Positions 1-7,506 of a stretch of 64,000 nucleotides of DNA are shown piece by piece; position 1 is the first letter of the stretch; every line of letters starts with the position of its first letter. A program made the translations under genes and the position numbers. Below the pieces are notes generated by a model. The model did no database searches. It had not been told where the DNA came from and was given only the letters and a program-made list of their open reading frames with translations. Origin of the DNA: Promethearchaeota archaeon (GTDB lineage: Archaea; Asgardarchaeota; Lokiarchaeia; Sigynarchaeales; SOKP01); the NCBI GenBank assembly GCA_019058515.1, contig JAHPYY010000171.1, positions 1-64,000 of the forward strand, written 5' to 3'.

Positions 1-286
1 CATTTAGAATTTTTATAGATCCTATGGCAAGTAAAATCATCCCTGCACTCATCAATCCAGGAACTAATGCAGGTCCAAGGTAAATCTGTGCTAAAAGATA
101 AAAAAGGGCTCCTCCTAATAAAATCTGCAGCAATAATCCAATGATCCATGTAGGATTCTTAGTAATTTGTTTTAAAAATTGCGGATCCTCCAAATGATCA
201 TTTATTACTTTTTTTTGGAGCAATACTCCCAAATTATTAGCAAAACCTGCACTTATTGCCAAACTTATTCCTAGAATATAACTCAT
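1..286 (-). CDS. DMT/NIPA-like membrane transporter, N-terminal part (runs off the window)
   Basis: A reading frame starts at an ATG at 284-286 and stays open for 95 codons to the window edge, so the gene continues outside. The protein opens with MSYILGISLAISAG and a hydrophobic helix, then a short charged loop (LLQKKVIND), then two more hydrophobic stretches (around residues 47-65 and 70-92). This helix-loop-helix pattern with a conserved QKK after the first helix resembles the drug/metabolite transporter superfamily, in particular NIPA-like proteins. The substrate cannot be told from the fragment. It is transcribed away from the LRR gene's promoter region. Family assignment is inference from hydropathy and the QKK loop. 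Confidence 0.6.
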   Translation of the reverse strand, partial: MSYILGISLAISAGFANNLGVLLQKKVINDHLEDPQFLKQITKNPTWIIGLLLQILLGGALFYLLAQIYLGPALVPGLMSAGMILLAIGSIKILN

Positions 287-341
287 TTTACTTCAACATC
301 CCAATTGAACATCTTAAGGATATTTGAGCACTTTATTAATT

Positions 342-370
342 TTTTTAATTTATTAATTTAATTCAGATTT
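342..370. repeat. 29-bp AT-rich direct repeat, copy 1
   Basis: The 29 bases here recur at 1702-1730 in the same orientation with one difference (CAG versus CGG near the 3' end). The two copies lie on either side of the LRR gene. Composition is almost purely A/T, so chance similarity is possible, but 28 of 29 matches is long for that. Confidence 0.5.
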
Positions 371-432
371 CATAATTATTACATTATGCCAAAAAAGGTA
401 GATTGTTCCTGATTTATTAGAGAAAATGTCTT

Positions 433-1407
433 TTATGGGAAAAGAATTTTATTTCTACTATGTTGAGTATATATACTAACATCCACACCCTTATTAATAA
501 GGCTTCTTATAATATCTTCTGATTTCTTATTTCTGACATATGTTTCGCAAAGTTGAAGTTTTTTTAAACTTTTTATCGAAAGTAAGGATTTTGGGAGTTT
601 TTTCAATGGAATATCCTCAAGGACGAGCCTTTCTAATGATTGTAGTTTAGTGATCGATTCTGGGAGTTTTGTTATTTTAGTTCGGTCAAGTGAAAAATCT
701 TGAAGATTCACTAGATTCCCTATTGAATCAGGGAGTGTTGCTATAGGATTATGACCTATAGTCAATCTGCGAAGGTTAGATAAAGAAGATATTGATTCAG
801 GAAGCTCTACAAGACTATTAGCATGAGCCATAAGAACTTGGAGTCTTTTTAGTCTATTGAGTGACTCTGGGAGCTTGGATAGTTCATTGGCATGGATAAT
901 AAGCTCTGTTAATGACTTTATATTACCTAATGACTCTGGAAGACTTTTTAGCTTATTGTTGTTAATACCAAGAATTCTTAATGATTTTAATCTACCGATT
1001 GTATTTGGAAGTGTCTTAAGATAATTGGTTGTTAAAGTCAAAACTTGAAGAGATTTGTAGTTTTTAATTGACTCTGGTATTATTTTTATCCGATTTGAAA
1101 AAAGAAAAAGTACCTTTAATTTTTCTAGATTTTCAATTTCTGGAATAGTTGTGAGTCTGTTTTGTCCCAAATATAGTTTTTGGAGGTGTTTAAAAGCCAT
1201 AAATGACTCTGGAAGTTCAGTTAAATCACAATCATAAAGAGAAAGATCAGTTATACCATTAGAGGAAGGAATAAATCCGATAGAGTTATTTACGATGATT
1301 TTACTTAATTGGGATATTTTTTGGTTTGTTTTAGATTCTAATTCTTTTAAAGCATTAGCTTCAGATGTCGGAAGTTTTGTCCCATTAAATAATACTTTTT
1401 TTTCCAA
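433..1407 (-). CDS. Leucine-rich repeat protein (intracellular, Ras-group/SHOC2-like repeats)
   Basis: 324 residues made of about ten tandem 23-residue repeats of the form L..L.L..N.L..LPESI..L..L (for example LTELPESF, LKTLPNTI, LSKLPESL), from about residue 50 to 300. There is no signal peptide or membrane helix, so it is probably cytosolic. The 23-residue period with LP(E/D)S(I/L) is the repeat class found in SHOC2 and plant intracellular Ras-group LRR proteins, which act as binding scaffolds, often for small GTPases. A partner here is not known; a Rab-like GTPase lies 62 kb away in the window, which is suggestive only. The start is TTG at 1405-1407; no in-frame ATG exists before the repeats begin. 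The gene stands alone. Confidence 0.85.
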   Translation of the reverse strand: MEKKVLFNGTKLPTSEANALKELESKTNQKISQLSKIIVNNSIGFIPSSNGITDLSLYDCDLTELPESFMAFKHLQKLYLGQNRLTTIPEIENLEKLKVLFLFSNRIKIIPESIKNYKSLQVLTLTTNYLKTLPNTIGRLKSLRILGINNNKLKSLPESLGNIKSLTELIIHANELSKLPESLNRLKRLQVLMAHANSLVELPESISSLSNLRRLTIGHNPIATLPDSIGNLVNLQDFSLDRTKITKLPESITKLQSLERLVLEDIPLKKLPKSLLSIKSLKKLQLCETYVRNKKSEDIIRSLINKGVDVSIYTQHSRNKILFP

Positions 1408-1765
1408 CCTTGCACAATTTTTTAGTATTTATATTTTCTATATGTATTATTATTCTAATCTAAATTTTTTTATAAATTGTTATTTAATAAATTGCTTGAT
1501 ATAGGGTTACATCCCCGTTCTATTTCTATTTTTAGAAATAGGAGGAAATGATATAAAAATTTTGGGACCACTTTGGTACCAAAAATGATATAACTCGAAG
1601 ATATTACATTAATAGTATAAAAAAAAGAACTACTACGAGACATCAATTTCCTTTTTTTTTAGAACTCCCTGTTGATCCCCCTCTACCAGTGGGGGAAACG
1701 ATTTTTAATTTATTAATTTAATTCGGATTTTTTTTATATCTAATTCAGATTTTTCTATTTATTTT
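1408..1765. other. Intergenic region with three hairpins
   Basis: No gene is supported here. The stretch contains a 9-bp perfect hairpin at 1520-1541 (CTATTTCTA, 4-nt loop, TAGAAATAG), a 10-bp hairpin with one mismatch at 1560-1584 (TTTTGGGACC / GGTACCAAAA) and a G/C hairpin at 1677-1695 (CCCCC, 9-nt loop, GGGGG) followed by AAACG and a T run. The last one looks like a terminator on the + strand, but no + strand gene is visible upstream, so an undetected RNA or a decayed gene could end there. Confidence 0.5.
1702..1730. repeat. 29-bp AT-rich direct repeat, copy 2
   Basis: Second copy of the 342-370 repeat, one mismatch. A shorter related piece (TCTAATTCAGATTTTT) follows at about 1739-1754. 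Confidence 0.5.
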
Positions 1766-1786
1766 ATATGATCAAAATGATCATAT
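1766..1786. promoter_or_regulatory. Palindromic operator 1 (PadR-type)
   Basis: ATATGATCA-AAA-TGATCATAT is a perfect 9-bp inverted repeat with a 3-nt spacer. It directly abuts the TATA element at 1786-1793 and lies 89 bp upstream of the PadR regulator gene. PadR-family repressors bind palindromes of this sort in their own promoters. Inferred function: binding here blocks TBP/TFB access and represses the regulator-exporter operon. Confidence 0.75.
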
Positions 1787-1793
1787 TTAAATA
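1786..1793 (+). promoter_or_regulatory. TATA box of the padR-exporter operon
   Basis: TTTAAATA matches the archaeal TATA consensus. Transcription would start about 25 nt downstream, near 1812-1816, placing operator 2 (1823-1843) just inside the transcribed region. Confidence 0.55.
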
Positions 1794-1822
1794 GCTTTCG
1801 ACTTTTACACCTAAATAAGGAG

Positions 1823-1843
1823 ATATGTTCAAATTGATCATAT
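1823..1843. promoter_or_regulatory. Palindromic operator 2 (imperfect copy)
   Basis: ATATGTTCA-AAT-TGATCATAT repeats the architecture of operator 1 with one mismatch in the left arm. Its centre is 57 bp from the centre of operator 1, between five and six helical turns, compatible with two repressor dimers on similar faces of the DNA. Confidence 0.7.
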
Positions 1844-1874
1844 ACCACTTTTTAAATTTAATAGGTCATATGAA

Positions 1875-2612
1875 ATGTTCAGAAAAGACATAGAGTTGTT
1901 TAGTTCAGAGGAACAATATAAAAGATGTATGGGTCAAGATCCTCCAGAAGATCATAGATCCCCACCTAAGCCCCCATTCGGTGGACCTCCTCCTTTTGGG
2001 TATGTACCACCTTTTCCTGGTGCTCATTCAAGACCTCCAATACCTATGGGCAAGGAATCTTTTCAGGAAATAAGAGATTATATGTTATTATTAATAATTT
2101 CAGAGCATTCGGAAGGCATAACTGGTTATCAATTACAGGAAAAATATCATTTTCCTAGAGGAACTGTGTTACGAACTCTCCAAGATTTAGAAGAGAAAGG
2201 ATATTTAGAAACTAAAGAAGAAATAATCGAAGGAAGATCAAATAAGTTCTATTTAATCACAATTGAAGGTAAGAAATTTTTAGAGACGCTTAAGTTAAAA
2301 TGGGTTACCATCTTTGGAAGGTTAGCAGATATAAATCCCGGGAGTGGTATGAAACATATGTTAGACAGCAAAATAGAAGAATTTGAAACTATTGAAGAAG
2401 CAACGGATTTTTTTAGAAGTTTTAAATTCTGGTCAAAAGAAATGCTAAAAAATATCGAAAAAAGAATCGAAAAGTTTAAGATTGCAACAGTTTGCTTAGA
2501 TGAAATTATAAAAAAGCTTGAAATATCGAGCAGTTTAGATAGGGAAAAGATAAGAGAAATGGTAAGGGAAGCAGTTAAACAAATAAAGGAGGAAAATCTT
2601 GACGAAAAATGA
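1875..2612 (+). CDS. PadR-family transcriptional regulator with proline-rich N-terminal insertion
   Basis: 245 residues. After about 20 residues comes a proline-rich segment (about 23-58, many PP and GGPP motifs), then a PadR winged helix from about 62 to 150 with the typical helix 'MLLLIISEHSEGITGYQL', recognition helix 'GTVLRTLQDLEEKGYL' and wing ending FYLITIEGKKFL. The C-terminal 90 residues are helical and charged, fitting the PadR dimerisation region, but longer than in the short PadR class. PadR proteins sense small aromatic or drug-like ligands and often control exporters. The gene sits upstream of the ABC exporter pair and behind two palindromic operators, so autoregulation and exporter control are likely. 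The ATG at 1870 is out of frame and is followed quickly by a stop. Confidence 0.85.
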   Translation: MFRKDIELFSSEEQYKRCMGQDPPEDHRSPPKPPFGGPPPFGYVPPFPGAHSRPPIPMGKESFQEIRDYMLLLIISEHSEGITGYQLQEKYHFPRGTVLRTLQDLEEKGYLETKEEIIEGRSNKFYLITIEGKKFLETLKLKWVTIFGRLADINPGSGMKHMLDSKIEEFETIEEATDFFRSFKFWSKEMLKNIEKRIEKFKIATVCLDEIIKKLEISSSLDREKIREMVREAVKQIKEENLDEK

Positions 2613-2705
2613 TATAAAGGTAAATATGGTAAAATTTACAAACAGAGTAATTCGGAAGAATAAACGTATAATTATCAATAGTAAAATAACATGGAGTAAA
2701 AAATT

Positions 2706-4493
2706 ATGAATTCACTACAAATGATTATAAAATATTGGTTGAAAAGTAGAGGTCTTTTCATTAAAGCCTTTATTCTACAAGTTATTTCGACAATAATCCA
2801 ACTCATCATCCCTATTTTCATAGGACAGCTCGTGGGTCGTTTAGATCCTAACTCGCCGACCCCAATGAGTATTACGGAATTATTCCTTTATTTTTTTACG
2901 ATAATAGGTTTAGGATTGGTAGCATATTTTATTTTTCGGTATTCGCGAATATTAGGGGCACGGATTTCCACGAATGCTTTGTATTTTGTCAGAAAAGACA
3001 TCCACAATGCGATAAACCGCCAATCTTTTGCTTATTTTGATCAAATGGAAACCGGGAATTTAATCGCACGAGCTACATCGGATGTAGAACAAACTAATAT
3101 GATCTTTGGATTTGGCTTAGCCGTTGGAGTTCAAGGGGTGATCCAATTAATTGGAGTATTGTTTGCAGTATCTATACTAGGTACTCAGATGATTTGGATA
3201 TTTGCGATTCTTATTCCCTCGTCACTTGCAATTTCTTTAATCATTACAAAAAAATTGCGTCCAATATATTTTGAAAGCCGCGAAGCATTTGGGGAACTTA
3301 CCAATACTATAAGAGAAAATATTGTAGGAGCCCAAGTTGTTCGAATGTTTAGCATGCAAGATAAAGAGTCTCGAAAGTTTAACTCTAATAACCAACGTTT
3401 TTATAATGCAAGCGTTCGGTCAGTAAAAATTAACACTCTTTTCATGCCTATAAATTTTATATTAATAGGATTGATGATCATATTAACCCTCTTTGTAGGA
3501 GGGAATCTTGTTATCCAGGGCGATATGCCCTTATCATTACTTATCACCTTTCAATCTTACATTAGTATGACCATATTCCCACTTGTCATTTTAGGGCAGA
3601 TCTTGATTATGTACGTACAAGCAGATGCCGCTCTACGCCGGATCCGAGAAGTTATTGAATCTTCGCCAGAAATCTTGGAAAAGCCGAATCCTATAAGTGC
3701 TAAGAGCATTAAAGGGGAGGTGGAATTTGAGAATGTCTCCTTTGGATACACTCCAAGTAACCGAGTACTCAAACATCTATCCTTTAAAGTTCCCTCTGGG
3801 AAAAAAATCGCCATCATAGGGACCACCGGCTCAGGTAAATCGACCATAATTAACTTGATTCCACGATTTTATGATGTAAGCGAGGGTTCCATTAAAATTG
3901 ATAATGTAGATGTACGCGATTACAATATTGCAGAATTACATCGAGCAATCGCTATTGTCTCCCAAGATACATTCCTATTCAATAAATCCATTTTGAAAAA
4001 CATAACTTATGGGAAGGAAGAAGCAACTATGGAAGAAGTGATAGAAGCAGCAACTAGCGCGAATATCCATGAATTTATTATGGAATTACCAGATGGTTAT
4101 AAATCAATGGTAGGTGAGCGCGGGACGCGTCTCTCTGGAGGTCAGAAACAACGTTTAAGCATAGCTCGAGCAATCATTTTAAAGCCCAAGATTTTAGTAT
4201 TTGATGATTCAACGAGTTCTGTGGATGTAGAAACAGAATATAAAATCCAAAATGCACTAGAGCGTATTATGAAAAATACCACTACATTTATTATCACCCA
4301 GCGTATCTCTACAATCCGAAATGCTAACGAGATCTTGGTGCTAGATAAAGGTCGAATCGTGGGTTATGGAACTCATGAAAGTTTGATAGAAAACAACGTT
4401 CTTTATCGACAAATCTATGAAACGCTATATCGTAAGCAAAAAGAACTTACGGTTGATGCGAATTTAAAGACAGAAGAGGTGATTCGTGAATGA
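2706..4493 (+). CDS. ABC exporter half-transporter with degenerate ATP site (subunit 1)
   Basis: 595 residues: six membrane helices (about 15-310) then a nucleotide-binding domain (about 340-575). Walker A GTTGSGKST is near residue 372, the signature LSGGQKQR near 477, and Walker B ILVFDDSTS near 496-504. The catalytic glutamate after Walker B is Asp (D501), and the H-loop histidine is Gln (ITQRIS, Q532). These changes mark the non-hydrolysing site of heterodimeric exporters such as TM287/288 and BmrCD; here the signature stays canonical and serves the partner's active site. A GGAG ribosome binding site lies 9 nt before the ATG. The stop overlaps the next start (ATGA), so the two subunits are co-translated. 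Probable role: export of lipids or toxic compounds. Confidence 0.93.
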   Translation: MNSLQMIIKYWLKSRGLFIKAFILQVISTIIQLIIPIFIGQLVGRLDPNSPTPMSITELFLYFFTIIGLGLVAYFIFRYSRILGARISTNALYFVRKDIHNAINRQSFAYFDQMETGNLIARATSDVEQTNMIFGFGLAVGVQGVIQLIGVLFAVSILGTQMIWIFAILIPSSLAISLIITKKLRPIYFESREAFGELTNTIRENIVGAQVVRMFSMQDKESRKFNSNNQRFYNASVRSVKINTLFMPINFILIGLMIILTLFVGGNLVIQGDMPLSLLITFQSYISMTIFPLVILGQILIMYVQADAALRRIREVIESSPEILEKPNPISAKSIKGEVEFENVSFGYTPSNRVLKHLSFKVPSGKKIAIIGTTGSGKSTIINLIPRFYDVSEGSIKIDNVDVRDYNIAELHRAIAIVSQDTFLFNKSILKNITYGKEEATMEEVIEAATSANIHEFIMELPDGYKSMVGERGTRLSGGQKQRLSIARAIILKPKILVFDDSTSSVDVETEYKIQNALERIMKNTTTFIITQRISTIRNANEILVLDKGRIVGYGTHESLIENNVLYRQIYETLYRKQKELTVDANLKTEEVIRE

Positions 4494-7216
4494 GAAATAA
4501 ACCAGCTCAAAAAGAATTAGGTTATTCTGAAGAAGAAATTGATTCAGAAGAAGTAAAACGACTTGAAAAAATAGAAAAAGAAATAGAATTGCGTCCAAGG
4601 GGTCCAGAAGTAGGGGGACACCGTCACCCTATGGCATTCATAGAAGGAAAAGCTGAACTTGAGCATCCACGTCGTGTTCTATGGCATTGGATCTTTTCAT
4701 ATCTTTTTAAACAAAAAAAAATGTTCGTCTTCTTTGTTATCTTAATTACTGCTGGAACAATAGTAAATTCGATAACTCCCCTATTAACAAGGACTTTGAT
4801 TGATTCAGGAATTGTCGCAAGAAACGCACAAATTGTATTAAACATATCCATCCTATATTTAACTTTAATGTTATTTATGGCCATCGGAAATTACATAGGC
4901 TCATACGGTATGGGGAAAATTGGTCAGGGTGTTGTATTTTCGATGCGAAATGATGTATTTGAGCAACTCCAAAAGATGTCTATGTCCTATTTTGATAAAC
5001 ATCCATCAGGTGATATAATATCTCGGGCAACCAATGATATAGATCAAATGAATTTACTGGTGGGTGGACAACTCGTTCAGATTATTTCAAGTGTAATTTC
5101 ACTCGGATTAAGTCTTACATTTATGTTCGTATTGAGTCCATTTCTTTCGTTATTTGCTTTGATAGCTTTTCCGGTTTTTTATTTACTGTCTAAATGGTTT
5201 CGAAATCGCGTAATAGGTGCCTTTAAGGAAACTCGTAAAAAGATTAGTAAAGTAACTTCCTCAATTCAAGAAAATATCGCGGGAGCTAAAACAGTCCAAG
5301 CGTTTGGACAAGAAAAAAAAGCTACGGACGAATTCGAGCAAGCTAATGTAGCTAATGCTGAAGCTTCATTTCGAGCGCGTAGGATTTTTGCAACCTTTTT
5401 TCCACTCATAACATTTATGTCTTCTGCGTTGACCGCAAGTGTCTTAGTAATTGGAGGGTATGTAAATATAGTAAATTTCGCTCCTTTTGGAATTGCGATT
5501 ACTGTAGGCGTTCTGGCAGCCTTCATCCAATATATGTCTTCTTTTTTCCAACCATTTATGTCACTTACTCAAATCCAACAAATAATCGAAAGTGCCATGG
5601 CAGCTGCAGATCGGATCTATGGGATCTTGGAAGAGGAAGTCGATCTCCCAGATCCTGAGCATCCCGTAGAATTTAACGGTTCGAAAGGTTCAATTGAGTT
5701 CGCTGATGTTAGCTTTGGATACAAATTCGATGGCAATCAAAAACAAAAATCAATGACAAGTAATGCTCAAAAAATTGCAGAACCTTCGAAATTGCCTCAA
5801 GGAATGCCTGAAGGATTCAATCCCATGCAGATGATGCAAAGAGTGCAACACTTCTTTTCAACTCTCCCTGAACCGTACAAATCATTTCTCTCAAAGAATA
5901 TCATGCGAGTTCCTCAAGCAATTAGACAAGAAATGATGATAGGGTTAATGAGAACACTTCCTGAGGAGATACCATCTAAAATTGACGCGATTTTTGCTAA
6001 ATATGGTTATGCCATCCCTGAGACAGAATATTCAAAAGAGCATTTAGATCTTAAAACGTCCTTTCCAGAAACATCAATACCTCCAATGATGGCAACAACG
6101 ACGGGAGGAAAACCATTGGTGAATGAAGTTAATATTAATCACACAGAAAAATCTAAAGAAACTCAAAAAACTAAATCACAGTCCTTACCACCATTCTTTC
6201 AAGGAATGCTAAACAATCCCGAAATGATAAATAGAATGGTTCGGGTACTAGAATCAACGCTTAAAGGTGGTGCTAGAATGCTTAGTGGTGGTGGCGGAAT
6301 GGGTAGTGAAACCGGCGGAATGATGGGCGGTGGTGGTATGGGGGGTAGTATGAACCCCAAACAACTCCTCCGATTGCTTGCAACCATTCCATTGCCGGAA
6401 CGAATAACTAAAGACTTTCCCGATGTTGTAAAGAAAGCTCTTAAAGAAGAGCGAATTCGCTTAGAACACGAGGCAACAATAGGCTATGTATTAAAACAAA
6501 TATCTTTGAAAATTGATGAAGGAAAGACTGTTGCCATTGTTGGGAAAACTGGTGCTGGTAAAACTACCTTTATCAAATTAATTTGTCGCTTTTACGATGT
6601 TACCGATGGTAAGGTCTTGATTGATGATGTAGATGTAAAAAACTTAGATAAAAAGAGTCTTCGAAATTTAATCGGTCTTGTACCACAGGATTCATTCCTA
6701 TTTACGGGCACTATCCGGGAGAATTTGTTATATGGCTATGATAATGAAGATCCAAGTCCAGAGATGAAAGAGCAAATGGAAGTGAAGATGATTGAAGTCT
6801 CAAAATTTTTAGGGCTCCACAACTTTATTGAAACACTCCCGAAAAAATATGATACTAAGTTAAAAGAAAACGCGTCCAATATCTCTATTGGACAACGCCA
6901 ACTTATCGCTTTCGCGAGAGCCCTTATTCAAAATCCAAGGATATTAGTACTTGATGAAGCAACTTCTTCCGTTGATCCCTACACGGAATCATTGATTCAA
7001 GACGCCCTCGATCGAGCCAGAGAAGGAAGAACTACTATTATCATAGCGCATCGCTTATCTACCATTAAAAATGCTGACTGGATCGTTGTGCTTGATCAAG
7101 ATAAAAAAGGTATTGTGGAACAGGGCACTCATGAACAGTTGGTTGGAAAGAAAGATGGGATTTACAAGCATCTTCTGGATATGCAATACAAGGAAATCGT
7201 GAGTGAAAATAATTAG
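4490..7216 (+). CDS. ABC exporter half-transporter with catalytic site and a 245-residue insertion (subunit 2)
   Basis: 908 residues, against about 600 for the family. Six membrane helices (about 70-370) are followed by the start of the NBD (GSIEFADVSFGY, near 403), then an insertion of roughly residues 412-660 before the NBD resumes (IGYVLKQISLKI). Walker A GKTGAGKTT is near 685, Walker B ILVLDEATS near 818 with catalytic E823, and the H-loop His is present (AHRLS, H854). The signature is changed to ISIGQ (near 798). It therefore complements subunit 1: one active and one degenerate site. The insertion is rich in Met, Gln and Pro, with a Gly/Met tract near 590-620 (GGGGMGS, MMGGGGMGG). Its role is unknown; it would sit next to the A-loop strand of the NBD. 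Ends in TAG at 7214-7216. Confidence 0.92.
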   Translation: MRNKPAQKELGYSEEEIDSEEVKRLEKIEKEIELRPRGPEVGGHRHPMAFIEGKAELEHPRRVLWHWIFSYLFKQKKMFVFFVILITAGTIVNSITPLLTRTLIDSGIVARNAQIVLNISILYLTLMLFMAIGNYIGSYGMGKIGQGVVFSMRNDVFEQLQKMSMSYFDKHPSGDIISRATNDIDQMNLLVGGQLVQIISSVISLGLSLTFMFVLSPFLSLFALIAFPVFYLLSKWFRNRVIGAFKETRKKISKVTSSIQENIAGAKTVQAFGQEKKATDEFEQANVANAEASFRARRIFATFFPLITFMSSALTASVLVIGGYVNIVNFAPFGIAITVGVLAAFIQYMSSFFQPFMSLTQIQQIIESAMAAADRIYGILEEEVDLPDPEHPVEFNGSKGSIEFADVSFGYKFDGNQKQKSMTSNAQKIAEPSKLPQGMPEGFNPMQMMQRVQHFFSTLPEPYKSFLSKNIMRVPQAIRQEMMIGLMRTLPEEIPSKIDAIFAKYGYAIPETEYSKEHLDLKTSFPETSIPPMMATTTGGKPLVNEVNINHTEKSKETQKTKSQSLPPFFQGMLNNPEMINRMVRVLESTLKGGARMLSGGGGMGSETGGMMGGGGMGGSMNPKQLLRLLATIPLPERITKDFPDVVKKALKEERIRLEHEATIGYVLKQISLKIDEGKTVAIVGKTGAGKTTFIKLICRFYDVTDGKVLIDDVDVKNLDKKSLRNLIGLVPQDSFLFTGTIRENLLYGYDNEDPSPEMKEQMEVKMIEVSKFLGLHNFIETLPKKYDTKLKENASNISIGQRQLIAFARALIQNPRILVLDEATSSVDPYTESLIQDALDRAREGRTTIIIAHRLSTIKNADWIVVLDQDKKGIVEQGTHEQLVGKKDGIYKHLLDMQYKEIVSENN

Positions 7217-7227
7217 GCATAACCAAG
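7185..7227 (+). repeat. 43-bp direct repeat, copy 1 (3' end of the exporter gene)
   Basis: Bases 7185-7217 are identical to 9760-9792 (33 bp), and the match continues to 7227/9802 with two mismatches. This copy is the natural last codons and stop of the subunit 2 gene (encoding YKEIVSENN-stop) plus 11 bp downstream. Confidence 0.9.
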
Positions 7228-7275
7228 GCTAAAATTATAAAAAATACTGCTGCTGAAGTAGAGGACACTGCAATT

Positions 7276-7395
7276 GTGGACCAAAATGTAAAGATATTTA
7301 CGCTCTCTACTTATATGCGGTCTAAGACGCGTAAACGCTTTTTTAATGGGAAAAGGATTAAATATAAATATATTGATGCAGATGAAATCCCTTAA
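7276..7395 (+). pseudogene. Glutaredoxin-like remnant without its cysteines
   Basis: From a GTG the frame reads VDQNVKIFTLSTYMRSKTRK and continues to KYKYIDADEIP-stop. This matches the first half of archaeal/bacterial glutaredoxin-like proteins (KIFTLSTCxxCKxxKxFL...IKYEYIDVD), but the CxxC cysteines are Tyr and Ser and the C-terminal half is gone. The frame is open back to 7213 without an ATG. Most likely a decayed fragment lying just downstream of the exporter gene. Confidence 0.5.
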
Positions 7396-7506
7396 CAAAT
7401 TATTTAAATAATGATTTTCGAACAATAAGCACTAAAATTACTGAAGTGACTTTAAGAACTAGAGTAAAGGATATTAAAGAGACATCAAATTAAAATTGTG
7501 ATTTTT

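Noticed and set aside
7213..7425. 70-codon minus-strand frame over the glutaredoxin remnant
   Set aside because: The plus-strand reading has recognisable glutaredoxin sequence; the minus frame has none.
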